Source of the DNA: Tubiluchus corallicola | Taxonomy: Eukaryota; Priapulida; Priapulimorpha; Priapulimorphida; Tubiluchidae | Reading direction: 5' to 3' | Length of the DNA: 28,500 bases | Assembly: GCA_030141605.1 (NCBI GenBank) | Contig: JAQGDQ010000639.1 | Span: forward strand, 1-28,500 | Shown here: positions 1 through 10,862 of the stretch, in pieces | Position numbering within the stretch: the first letter of the stretch is position 1 | How the letters are laid out: each line of letters begins with the position of its first letter | Position numbers and translations under genes: made by a program | Notes under the pieces: model-generated | Seen by the model: only the letters and a program-made list of their open reading frames with translations | The model's database searches: none | What the model was told of the DNA's origin: nothing

Positions 1-365
1 TTAGAAACATTATTTAGTTCAGTTTAACTTGCGAAATTATTAATTTCTCCAGAAGTTTGGGAGGCAGAAATTTTGCAAAATCGGAGACGACATCTCTCCC
101 CTGCTTCCCAAGTACTGCGCCACACGCGCGAATGTAGTGCGGTTCAGCACGGTAAAGAGTTACAGTAAGAATCAATTGACAAGCTTAAAAAATGTTGAAC
201 GATAAATTTTGAGCTCGTAAAAATTGTTTGTCTGAAAATTCTTTCACTGCTTCGTCTACTACCCGTAGTAACCGGCTAAAGAACGGGTTAAGATGATGGG
301 AAATTTTCACACGTTTCGTAAATTCGCGTTTTCTGCACTGCTTCAAAAAATTAATAATTTTGCAA

Positions 366-654
<289 letters not shown>

Positions 655-1050
655 GAATTGTTCTATTATAATATTTGTAATTAGTGCCAACAGGTGGCAG
701 TATAATGCACGCAAACAAGGCAAAAGGTGTTATTGTTTTAGATGTAATAGCTGCACCTAATGAAAATACCTATGCAAGGAAAGAAATGAAGCATGAAATT
801 TGATCTGAAAGACCATTTGTTCCGAATAAAGAATGGTCTAAAATTTTGAAAACTACAATAGCTTTTTTTAAATCAAAGTTATTGTAGTAATAATTACCTC
901 GGATACTCAAATTTCGTTAAACTTCAAAGCTACGCGCAGCTCAGAGAAACTACTAAGATTGGTAACGGTGCCTTTTTGTGACATTCGTATGGCCGACAAA
1001 TAGAAGGCGGTGCCGTGATAACCATGACCATGAACTGCTGTGTTAGTTTC

Positions 1051-1080
1051 TGACGTCATATGATGTATCATATGACGTCA
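1051..1080. promoter_or_regulatory. Perfect palindrome with two CRE-type TGACGTCA sites
   Basis: Two 13-bp arms (TGACGTCATATGA and its complement) surround a 4-base centre. Each arm carries a full TGACGTCA octamer, the consensus site of CREB/ATF bZIP factors. Further TGACGTCA sites occur at about 1528, in every copy of the 162-bp minisatellite, and at about 4081. The regulatory role is inferred; the palindrome itself is seen directly. Confidence 0.5.
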
Positions 1081-1394
1081 TTCTTCGTGGCATCATGCGC
1101 TTAAACAGTGCTGTAACTTTTACGCAAACGTGCTTGACGAGCAAGGGAAGACGCCTGCCATTGCACAAACTGTGGTTAGTTCGTGGCGTAAGCAATAGCT
1201 GTGTTCGGTTGCCATTAATTAACTTTCTTAGCTAATTATTCAAATATAAGAAACAATTGCTAACTTTTATAGGCAAAATAATGTAGATTTTGGACAGCAA
1301 ATTAAAATGAGATCGAATCTAAACAATCATCCGGTTTTCTTTTAACATGTACACATCACCACAATTCTGGCTGCATTAGACTTAATCCTAAATA

Positions 1395-1535
1395 AACGTC
1401 AATAACAAATAATAATAAACAAGTAAATAATGAACAAAAATAACCAACAAATAAATATATAATAACAGTAACATTTCTTCAGAAGTTACTGCAAAGTCAC
1501 GTATCAAATAGCCATTCCCCCTTTCTGACGTCACC
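1395..1535. repeat. Left copy of a diverged direct repeat (partner at 3950-4090)
   Basis: An A/T-rich AATAAATA-type tract is followed by a stretch reading GTATCAAATAGCCATT, then a C/T run and TTCTGACGTCA. Bases 3950-4090 carry the same order with GTATCAAAAAGCCATT and TTCTGACGTCA. The pair lies in direct orientation, about 2.55 kb apart, flanking the minisatellite element at 2040-3510. Confidence 0.5.
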
Positions 1536-2079
1536 GATGTTCTGCTTACGTAATATGGCTGCCGCAAGACGATTCCGTATTACTCAAGAGATTTTTTAGC
1601 AAATTATCAAAAAATAGGCCAAATGCTCTACACCGCGCGGCGTGTAACACAATTACATCAACCTACTAGACAGAGACTTCATGCCCTTAACAAAGAAATT
1701 ACAAAATCTATCCGCTAGAGGGAGGCAGAGTGAAGAAAGTGAAGAAATCTTTTCCTAACACCAATTTGCTGGGTTTCTTTGCATTTTAATTGGTTTTCTA
1801 TTTACATAAAGCACGTAGCTAGACAATCTATTCCAGGTATGGCATCACCTACCGACTCGCAACACTCTGGGTAACGCGCATGCCACCCACCACCTACACC
1901 TGTGCTTATAACCCTTTCCCTTTAACGCCCCGCTGAGTCACCGCTCGATTATGCTCGTGGTGAAAGGGTTGAATCTACGTAATTATGTCGCGGTAATAAA
2001 ATGACCTGAATCTGAATCCGCAGAGACTTACACTATAACCACCTATATAGGATTGTTATGAGTTTTCATGAGGTTTTGT

Positions 2080-2350
2080 TAAAGGAAAGAACAAGTCACT
2101 CAGCATGTTGGGTTTATTTTACTGTTATCACTTAAACTGTTTGTGGTGAGCTAAAGGAAGGAACAAGTCACTCAGCATGTTGGCTTTATTTTACTGTTAT
2201 CACTTAAACTGTTTGTGGTGTGCTAAAGGAAAAGACAAGTCACTCAGCATGTTGGGTTTATTTCACTGTTATCACTTAAACTGTTTGTGGTGTGCTAAAG
2301 GAAAAGACAAGTCATTCAGCATGTTTGGTTTATTTCACTGTTATCACTTA
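2080..2350 (+). repeat. 72-bp minisatellite, about four units
   Basis: CAGCATGTTGG recurs at 2101, 2173, 2245 and 2317, exactly 72 bp apart. Each unit also holds ACTGTTATCACTTAAAC and a GTGTGCTAAAGGAA segment. Units differ by a few substitutions. The unit is a multiple of three and lacks stops in one frame, giving a short repeated open frame. Related arrays exist at 18250-18600 and 24530-24660 on the - strand. Confidence 0.93.
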
Positions 2351-2639
2351 AACTTAGAAAAATGTAACAAAGAAATTTGCAAAAAACTGCCTATAAAGCA
2401 TAAATTTAAAATACGCTGCCTCTGTCGGGCGTGGCGGTTGCCGCCATTCACTTGAAAATCATGACGTAACTGTGAGAATTCGTGATTTTTCGCAAGCGCA
2501 TCGTGGCTTTCCGTAATCGTGCGCTGCTTAAACTACCGTAATTCAAGCTTTCTGCAGCTTACCTAATGTTTGCGCAAACATAATATTACAAAATTAGCTA
2601 TCTAATTACTTTGTAAAAACGTATTATACTTTTGATACA

Positions 2640-3440
2640 GATTTTGACAGTGCGCTACTTCTGTTCAGGACGAATGACGTCATTGGAGGAAGAATGGACA
2701 TTAAAAATGGAAGCGCCCAAGCATGAAGTGATCGCGACTTTAACGTGATTTTACAAATTACGCGAGGCGCTTATTGCAGTTTCATTACTAAATCCTTCTA
2801 ACACTTCTGACAGTGGCTACTTTTGCTCAGGACGAATGACGTCATTAGAGGAAGAATGGACATTGAAAATGGAAGCGCCCAAGCATGAAGTGATCGCGAC
2901 TTTAACGTGATTTTACAAATTACACGAGGCGCTTATTGCAGTTTTATTACTAAATCCTCCTTACACTTCTGACAGTGGCTACTTTTGTTCAGGACGAATG
3001 ACGTCATTGGAGGAAGAATGGACATTAAAAATGGAAGCGCCCAAGCATGAAGTGATCGCGACTTTAACGTGATTTTACAAATTACGCGAGGCGCTTATTG
3101 CAGTTTCATTACTAAATCCTTCTAACACTTCTGACAGTGGCTACTTTTGCTCAGGACGAATGACGTCATTAGAGGAAGAATGGACATTGAAAATGGAAGC
3201 GCCCAAGCATGAAGTGATCGCGACTTTAACGTGATTTTACAAATTACACGAGGCGCTTATTGCAGTTTTATTACTAAATCCTCCTTACACTTCTGACAGT
3301 GGCTACTTTTGTTCAGGACGAATGACGTCATTGGAGGAAGAATGGACATTAAAAATGGAAGCGCCCAAGCATGAAGTGATCGCGACTTTAACGTGATTTT
3401 ACAAATTACACGAGGAGCTTATTGCAGTTTTATTACTAAA
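2640..3440 (+). repeat. 162-bp minisatellite, five units in alternating dimers
   Basis: The segment CAGGACGAATGACGTCATT recurs with TGACGT at 2675, 2837, 2999, 3161 and 3323, always 162 bp apart. Units 1 and 3, and the start of 5, share one set of variants (TTGGAGG, CATTAAAAATGG, ACGCGAGG in 1 and 3). Units 2 and 4 share another (TTAGAGG, CATTGAAAATGG, ACACGAGG). The array was therefore amplified as a 324-bp dimer. Every unit carries one TGACGTCA site. Confidence 0.95.
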
Positions 3441-3949
3441 TCTTTCTAACACTTTTCGGGAACATTGAAATAAGCCTGACTTCCCAGAACGCTTGGCCTT
3501 TCCCTTTAATATTCAGGCTATGCGACCTTTCGCAGCTGCTGAGGTGTGATAGCACTCTAAGCATCTCTGTTTTCATTGATTAATGATTGATCCTTGTTCA
3601 GGGGTGACACGTTATTTTGAACCCCTTAACTCTAGACGGCGCATGTATAATGAAACGTGCATTACTGGCCGTGGAGCGTCATGAAAAAAAATACAGGAAC
3701 GGAATTTTACAATGAAATAATGAGAGTTGTTCTGCCCTAGAATGAAGAAATATATCTATTGTATTTTCCCAAAGAAATGCACAGAGTTTAAGATGCTTAA
3801 TATCTGTTTTAACCTCACATGTAACCTTAATACTTGTTTTAGACCATATAACTTGGACGAGTAAGTTGGATGTCATAATAACATATCTTACTCTCACTTA
3901 ATTGGACATATTCACGTTGCTTACTAATCTTGTTAATTAATGTTATTTT

Positions 3950-4090
3950 GCTTGAATAACTAAGTAAATAAATAAATAAATGTATAATAATAATAACAAC
4001 AACAACAACAATAATAATAATAATAACGGTTTTACAGAAGATACGCTAAAGGCAAGTATCAAAAAGCCATTTTCCCATTCTGACGTCAAG
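3950..4090. repeat. Right copy of diverged direct repeat with AAT/AAC microsatellite
   Basis: It contains (AAAT)n, (AAC)n and (AAT)n runs at about 3963-4026, then GTATCAAAAAGCCATT and TTCTGACGTCA in the same order as at 1395-1535. It looks like a second copy of a short dispersed repeat with an A-rich variable tail. Confidence 0.5.
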
Positions 4091-5885
4091 TTACTAAACT
4101 TGCTGCCAGTAACTAAATTTTGTAAACAAACTTGCTAAAAAAGAAGGGAAATGAGAAAAAGATGGAACAAAGTCTGGTTTGAACCGCAAGCTTTTTCTTA
4201 CAAGGCATTTACCATGATTGCTAGACTAACATGCCGAATCATCAATTTTTCTAGTCTATCGATAAAAATTATCTTACCGATTGCTTAACATTTTCCTATT
4301 TTAATAAGGAAATTAAATTATTAATAAGTATCTTGAAGTTAAGATTATGAAAAATTATATTCATATTGCTGCATAAATAAACTCTTATCTATTAGTTACA
4401 CAATTTTAGATAACCACCAATGCTAAAATCATAACTGCATTACGCTTAAGAAACATTTTTGCAATGCGTTTACGCGACGTTTTTTTCATTGAGAGGCCTT
4501 AGAGATGTAGAATTGATTGTTTTCCTTGGTAGGCATTATCCTGTTGTCGCATGGAAACAAGCCTTTCTTACAGTAACTACCTCCAAGAAGTTAGTCAAAT
4601 AATTTTAGAAGAGACGTGGTTCCAGAATTGATCCTAGATGAACCCCAGAAATTGACAATTCAATACTACCCCGACTTGCATCTTTTCTAATGGCATAAGA
4701 CACCTACAGCACGGATAAATGCATGAGCAGTTAATTTGTAAAACGTGACCAAGTTCAGTCACTTATCAAAAAGTGTTCATAAAAGTTTAGAAACCCGTCG
4801 TGCGAATATGCTGTCTTATATAAGATCTATAAAACTGATTAACGGCAGTTATGTGTCTCTATGGTGCCCATGTGCTTACATAATAGCCTCTTATGTAAAC
4901 ACAGAAACACCATGGAGTCTTATAATTGCCTAACAGGTACGTTTGAGGTGATATTAGCTTTTTATGTAATGGCTTATTGGAGACATTCATAATAAGAGCT
5001 ATTTTCTTTTATATGTAAAAGCGAATGTAGTTCAAAATTGCGGATAAACTTATTACTTAGCTACCTAGCGTCGTTGTGGCAAACCGTTCAACTGAAATAG
5101 CATAAAGATATTGATAAGTAATTCTTGCTAGACTCTCCACCTTTATAAAGAGCAAACGTGCCAATAGATTAATTTTAGCAATTCGTATCGAGAACAACAC
5201 GTATTCCAAGTGTAACAGTAAATTCTAGTTGGAAGAGGCATTCTAAGTTTCTTACAAGTAAAAATTTATGCACGCGGACAGGTGCTTAATGACAAAAAAA
5301 TCGTTAAGACGAACCAGTGAAGAGAAACATAAAATTCTATGGACTGGCTGGAAGCAAACGTGATCATAATTCGACATTTGGCTGTATTTGAAATCAGACT
5401 TTGATGCCACTTCACTGTGTAACAAATCCTACTACACACCTCGGTAAAAAGTCAGTTCTGTAGTCAGATAATTTTATAACAGTCGTGGTGACAAAACAGA
5501 ACCTTGATCAACGCCCGAAATTCTGAATTCTTTTGACGCCTGGACAAAAATTAAGTTTTTTTTACCAAGTTGAGTTATCTAGAACTAAAACCATAGTTCA
5601 AATGTACGACAACTTCACCAAGTGTCTGTAATGGCCTCGAAATTTGGAACAAATCGTTTCTCATATATGTGGGTACGTTGAACTTCTGAAAGGCGTAAAT
5701 AACGTACATCGTTTTCGAAACTAGCTATTACTGTACGATGATTATAATTTTCGGGCTGTCGACGTATTTTATTTGTATGATTACCAGTTTTATACAACTA
5801 TAAATTTCAAGTTAGGCAAGTATTGTTGCTAGAATAGACTATTTGGAATGTAAGTCTGCACAATAGAATAAGAAATACAGTCCAA

Positions 5886-6089
5886 GATGTAAATCGCCTT
5901 CAGTGTGTGAAAAAGAGAATTAGAGAAAGAAAAATAGAAAAATGGAGCTAGAAGGGAGACGATGAGGTAGAAGGAGAAAGAGTGGAGAGAGACAGACATA
6001 GAGAGAGTGAGAGAGAGAGAGAGAGGGAGAAAAAGAGAGAGAGAAAGAGAGAGACAGAGAAAGACAGAGAGAGAGAGTGAGGGTGAGAG

Positions 6090-6153
<64 letters not shown>

Positions 6154-6195
6154 TGAGGGTGAGAGATAGAGAGAGAGTGTGTGTGTGACGGAGAC

Positions 6196-6233
<38 letters not shown>

Positions 6234-6332
6234 CGTGAGGGAGAGAGAGAGAACAAGAGAGAGGGAGCGAAAGACAAAGTGAGAGTGAGAGAGAGAGAGA
6301 GTGAGGGAGAGAGAGAAAGAGACAGAGAATGA
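5886..6332. repeat. GA-rich homopurine microsatellite tract
   Basis: About 440 bp made almost wholly of A and G on the + strand: GAGA runs interrupted by GACAGA, GTGAG and one GTGTGTGTG block near 6178. Such mirror-symmetric homopurine tracts can form triplex DNA. The Ser-Leu repeat frames across it are not genes. Confidence 0.95.
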
Positions 6333-6449
6333 CGTGTATTAATTTTTTCTTTTTGCAATTTCTTACAATGTGATGTCACGTAGAATCTTTAATCTGCATT
6401 TACTAAACGCAAATTTATTTTATCGGTGTTATTTAAAAATCTTAATCGA

Positions 6450-6635
6450 TTATTACCAAAAATTAAAAAGGTCTTTCCGACCGTCCGCAAAATTTCGCGT
6501 GAGTCGATTTTTGGAAAGTAGTTTTTGCTCAAACCTGTCCGCAGACAAAACAGACAAACAAACAAACAAACAGACGACAGAGAACACATTTATAAATTTC
6601 GTTGGTGGAGGTAATAATCCTGCTGTTATAGCAGC
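6450..6635 (+). repeat. Dispersed repeat with CAGACAAACAAA core and GGTGGAGGTAATAA end
   Basis: The block runs from a weakly structured left part through a CAGACAAAC/AAAC run (6541-6576) and GACAGAGAACACAT to GTTGGTGGAGGTAATAAT. From memory, repeats with this grammar (unique head, CAGA or CAAA run, then a GGAGGTAATAA-like end) are common in marine invertebrate genomes. The family assignment was not checked. Confidence 0.35.
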
Positions 6636-7314
6636 TAACATCATTCACATGTGACCCGAGATTGATGACTCGGTGATGATGAAGCACCTTACAATGCAAT
6701 AACTGTGCGAGAGTTACAAAGGCGTAGAGGCGCCGTGAGACCGTGTGAATAATAACCTACAGTCCACTGAGCCTATTGTAGAATAAAAAAGACGTGCCAG
6801 TGAAACAGGCGACAATGGTCTCTTACCTTTGCTATAAATCCAACAAACATAGAATATATATATGTGGCCGTTCGATGTCATGTCGTAGATTTATGCTTCT
6901 GCGCCATCTGTTGGCAAAAAAAACAAATCACGACTGGACGAGTTAGTTTAGTTTAAACGTAATTTATTATAGGATTGGATCAGACAGTTTGAACAACATG
7001 ATTTACGATCCTCACCACAACAGACTTTATACACTATTTACAAAGACATTTACAGTAAGAATAAACTATACCTACACAAGTTGACAAGTTTTACTACAAG
7101 ATTACATTAGATATTAGTAGAAAATGACGGTGAGAAAATATTAATGTACGATTATTTAAGACTGATGCATTTCATATCAGATAGAAACTATTGGAAGCGT
7201 TCAGTAGGTAGTATAATGTCATGTGTGCATTGGAACATTTTACAGTTAGCAACATAGTTAAATATCGCTGTTTCGGTTTTGATGTAGCCTCACGTTCGCC
7301 TATAATGGAGTAAG

Positions 7315-7680
7315 TCCTGTGGCATCATCTTCGGGAATTATCTTTAACTGAAACAGAATTTCAAAAATTACTAAAGATAGATCGGTGACACCATCTTCTG
7401 CATCTATTTTTGAACCAAAAGAAAGTTAACACATTCTTGACTTTCGAAACAATACCTGTGGCACCATCTTTGGGAACTATTTTGAACTAAATGTGTCTAG
7501 CAAAATTCTAAAAAAGTTTAAAGCAGATTTGTGGCACCATCTTCGGGGTCTATTTTTTAGCTAAAGAACCTTGTGTAGTCTTAAATAGCGAAGTAAAGCC
7601 TTTGGCGCCATCTTTTGGAATTGTTTATAACCAAAAGAATCTAGTACAATTTTAAATAACGAAGTAAGACCATTGTTTTT
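7315..7680. repeat. Degenerate ~70-bp tandem repeat before the COUP-TF acceptor
   Basis: The motif GGCACCATCTTC (with variants) followed by an AT-rich segment and AACTAAA/ACCAAAAG recurs at about 7321, 7387, 7460, 7533 and 7604, spaced 66-73 bp. Five diverged units fill the intron almost to the polypyrimidine tract of the splice acceptor. Confidence 0.75.
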
Positions 7681-7692
7681 TTTCCTTTGCAG

Positions 7693-7973
7693 ATGCATGT
7701 GGTTTATCTGATCCAGGACACATAGAGAACCTTCAAGAGAAGTCTCAGTCGGCGTTGGAGGAGTACTGTCGCACGCAGTACCCCAACCAGCCTACCCGGT
7801 TTGGGCGCCTCCTCTTGCGTCTGCCCTCTCTCCGGACGGTTAGCTCCTCTGTGATAGAACAGCTGTTTTTTGTTCGTCTGGTGGGAAAAACGCCAATAGA
7901 GACGCTCATCAGAGATATGTTACTAAGTGGAACCAGCTTCTCCTGGCCGTACACGACCATAGGCATGCAGTAG
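7693..7973 (+). CDS. NR2F: COUP-TF / NR2F orphan nuclear receptor, last coding exon
   Basis: The exon encodes the C-terminal 92 residues of a COUP transcription factor (NR2F/seven-up), a nuclear DNA-binding receptor of development. It is preceded by a polypyrimidine tract and CAG at 7690-7692 and starts in phase 1: AT plus a G from the missing exon gives Asp, then ACGLSD. Diagnostic stretches are [35 protein letters not shown] and the helix-12/AF-2 segment [11 protein letters not shown], ending [12 protein letters not shown] before TAG at 7971-7973. By recall, vertebrate COUP-TFs have a splice junction at the same place and nearly identical residues up to LLSG; only the last dozen residues differ. 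There is no frameshift or internal stop, so the exon looks functional. Identification is very secure; which NR2F paralogue cannot be said. Confidence 0.97.
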
Positions 7974-8300
7974 AAGAGAAGCCTTTGTAAGTTAGAGAAA
8001 CCTGGTGAACGGCCCTCGCATTGTCCTGAGTTTGTTTGCAGTGGCAGAGCTCGTCAAAGGGTTGAATTTTGACAGGAGACTGCCTTCTCCGAGACCATCT
8101 TCTGGGAGACGCAAGAGGACGTGCAGTAGGAGAGCCTTAAATCATCATAAAATGGTTTGGAGAGTCTTGAGTCAACCCACCCCGCCGTGGTTGACCGCTG
8201 GTCATCAAAGCCAACAGATATTTAATTAGAAAACACCAAAGCAAAGCTGTTGGAACAATGTGTTCAGAATAATGCAAGGTGGTCTTATTGTAGAGTAACA
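7974..8300 (+). other. Start of COUP-TF 3' UTR
   Basis: This is non-repetitive sequence after the COUP-TF stop. A 74-codon open frame at 8005-8229 shows no known motif and is best read as 3' UTR. I found no AATAAA close to the stop; the first clear ones on this strand are near 10089 and 10123, so the length of the UTR is unresolved. Confidence 0.45.
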
Positions 8301-8306
8301 GTAGGG

Positions 8307-8672
<366 letters not shown>

Positions 8673-8679
8673 ATTACAT

Positions 8680-9290
8680 CAATGGAAAAAAACATGAACA
8701 TTGAACAAGGTGGCATCGGTATTGAACTTAAAATCAATTACCCTGTAACACTTTATTTGTTGGAGACATTTTTTACCTGAATGAAAAACAAAACCGTTTT
8801 GTAACACTAGCCTCATTTTCATTACTGAGCTCTTTTATGGTGAAAGTTAAGCCATGTTTTACTTGATCACACATAATTAGATTGATGATTTGTGGTAAAG
8901 TTAGCTGATTACGCAACTACTGATTATGGCAAACTAACTCGAAAACAAAAAACTAGGTATTTTTCTCGTCTAGACTCACTTCAAATTATCACCCTTCGCT
9001 AAGTTGAGTATCTTTGTACTTAAAATGAACAACCCAGTTCTAGTGTCAGTAGGATCAATAATGAGTTTTTTTGCTGAGCCAATAATGCAAACTGGGATGG
9101 TAATTCAGTGACATTTAACCACTTAGCTAGAATATTTCAAATTATTACGAATTTTCTTTTCCAAATATGTAAGTTTTTGGAAACAGGTAAAGTGTAGGGT
9201 TAAGTAATACAGCCGTCAAGTAAACTTTCTTAGAACTTACTTTAAAATTACATCTTCAATCCTTTAATCATTTTGAAAAACTTGAATTAA
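8680..9290. other. AT-rich unique intergenic or UTR sequence
   Basis: No exon, repeat or RNA gene recognised. Confidence 0.5.
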
Positions 9291-9299
9291 TAATGACGG

Positions 9300-9347
9300 T
9301 TTTATGTTGGAAGCACAGAAAAAGTTTCCAGTGCTTCCAACATAAAA
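9300..9347. other. Perfect 17-bp hairpin
   Basis: TTTTATGTTGGAAGCAC at 9300-9316 is exactly complementary to 9331-9347, separated by a 14-base loop. Flanking bases do not extend the stem. It could be a small RNA structure, a tiny foldback element or a conserved UTR hairpin. The stem is short for an animal microRNA precursor. Confidence 0.6.
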
Positions 9348-9666
9348 TGGATGTCTGTAATTACATTTTAATGTATGTTTCGAAAATATGTACAACGTAT
9401 TGTGTTACTGCTATTGAACCTATTCAGTGTACTGAGAATGAGAACTAAGCAGATATGTCAACTTATTAGTCTTGCGAGTAACCACTTTCAGTGTGAATAT
9501 GCTACCCCATTTTACAGTATGCCTTGCATTGTACTGAACGCAAAACGTTTCACTATCAGCAATTTTATTTCTTGCCAGTAGAAGTAGATGGCGCTACAGA
9601 CGATAGAAGTAGATAGAAGATTTTGTAACATGCGGTCTCGTGACTGATTTTGCATAAAGTTAACCC

Positions 9667-9686
9667 TGACCGGGTCACACAGGTCA
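9667..9686 (+). promoter_or_regulatory. Cluster of nuclear-receptor half-sites (DR3 plus inverted pair)
   Basis: GGGTCA (9672-9677), a 3-base spacer, then AGGTCA (9681-9686) form a direct repeat. The preceding TGACC (9667-9671) gives an inverted pair with the GGGTCA. COUP-TFs are known to bind AGGTCA-type repeats with varied spacing. The position about 1.7 kb after the COUP-TF stop makes self-regulation a conceivable but untested reading. Confidence 0.3.
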
Positions 9687-9904
9687 CAACGACCGGATCA
9701 CGGCTTTATAATTGATATCGAAGTTTTTATAACAATGTAAATGTAAGCTTATTATCATGTATCATATCAGTTTAATGTGAATCAGGGACTTGGTGGCAGT
9801 CATGCAACGATGAGTGTAATTTTTGTGCCACTCGAATTTTCGGCCCTCCCCCACCACCCGTTGAAAACAAACGCAAAACAATTGCTGCTTATACGCAGTG
9901 CGAA

Positions 9905-10075
9905 ATACACGCAGTTGATGCGCAGAATAGTGGTTGTGCCACAAGGATCCATCCTAGGGCCGCTGCTTTTTCTTGTTTATGGTAATGATCCAAATTTTAT
10001 AACTGATATTTCAAAGCAGTGATCTCACGTGTATTTGCTGATGACAAGTACTTGTCTCACGTCCACTACATTATT
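9905..10075 (+). pseudogene. Fragment of a non-LTR retrotransposon reverse transcriptase
   Basis: From 9936 one frame reads VPQGSILGPLLFLVYGNDP, the conserved palm motif of reverse transcriptases of the Jockey/CR1/RTE type, and ends at TGA (10020-10022). The catalytic FADD motif (normally YADD/FADD) is found 95 bp further on at 10034-10045 in a different frame, about the normal distance away. The element is therefore frameshifted and truncated on both sides. Neither endonuclease nor the rest of the fingers and thumb domains was seen. The palm motif makes the assignment secure; the clade is not. Confidence 0.85.
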
Positions 10076-10079
10076 TACA

Positions 10080-10690
10080 TCCAGTAGTAAATAAAAAGTA
10101 AATAGTAGTTACAAAAACAGGAGTAATAAAGGACTACCAAAAAGTAATAAATCACCAGTTAAGAGCAGTTAGTGAAGAGAAAGAATTCTTTCTTAATTGA
10201 ACAGCAGAATCTTTCTTCTTCGAATCTGATTTGTACTGAATGCATGTTTTGTACAATGTACAGAAGCAATTAGGCACCAAAGTCTGTATGCCTGCCTGGG
10301 CCTGCGATAATGGTAGGTTCATGGCAGGTGTCGGACGAGCCTCGAAACCTCATTTTCATGCAACCTGTCGTCGACTTACGATTAGGTCCGTTTCCGGCAG
10401 ACCAAATTTTTGTGCCTTGCCCCCCCCCCCACTTTTTGGTGGCTCCTCGTTGCGGTTTGATTGTCATGAAATACCTGCTGTGACTTGTCCAAAGTTTATT
10501 CATATCTCTTAAGACCGTGTGGCCTGACAAAGCTCTTGTGATATAAAAAGTTTACAGTCATACATAGTTTTGAAATCAAGAAAAGCAGGGATTGTTTTAG
10601 ACATTATTCTCTATTGAAAGAGTTATTCATTTTGTACCCAGTGTTAGCATACGACATGTTTTGAAAAGTAAAGCACAGATCACACTGCAG
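10080..10690. other. Unique sequence with a poly-C run
   Basis: Nothing coding was recognised. A run of eleven C residues ends near 10430. AATAAA hexamers at about 10089 and 10123 could serve as polyadenylation signals for a long COUP-TF 3' UTR, but nothing else supports that. Confidence 0.4.
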
Positions 10691-10696
10691 AACTAC

Positions 10697-10831
10697 TGAA
10701 AAAGAGAGAGGGGGAAAGAGAGAAAGAGAGTGAGAGAGAGAAAGAGAGAGAGAAAAAGCCACAGTAGGAGGGAGAAAAAACAGGAAGATTAAAAAATAGA
10801 GAAAGAGAAAGAAAGGGAGAGAGGGAAATAG

Positions 10832-10862
<31 letters not shown>

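Larger units (their letters stand above)
2040..3510 (+). mobile_element. Dispersed non-autonomous element with two internal minisatellites
   Basis: This is the most complete of three copies of one repeat family; the others are on the opposite strand at about 18005-18600 and 24055-24665. Order in this copy: a 72-bp minisatellite (about 2080-2350), a unique linker (2350-2640), a 162-bp minisatellite (2640-3440), and a tail to about 3510 containing CCTGACTTCCCAGAACGCTTGG-like sequence shared by all copies. No transposase or reverse transcriptase is visible, and I could not find convincing terminal inverted repeats or target-site duplications. The mechanism (MITE, Helitron-like or other) is therefore open; that it is dispersed is clear from the three copies. 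Confidence 0.55.

Noticed and set aside
2177-2455. Open frame MLGLFYCYHLN-CLWCAKGKDK over the 72-bp minisatellite, also at 18216-18428 and 24457-24648
   Set aside because: The frame follows from a stop-free 72-bp unit in a dispersed repeat; copies are truncated differently and no domain is visible. Kept only as a note in the element entries.
5948-6379. Ser-Leu-rich frames over GA tracts here and at 8285-8780, 10604-11060 and 12048-12614
   Set aside because: Pure dinucleotide repeat products on both strands, without any unique coding sequence.
8005-8229. 74-codon frame just after the COUP-TF stop
   Set aside because: No motif; best explained as 3' UTR.
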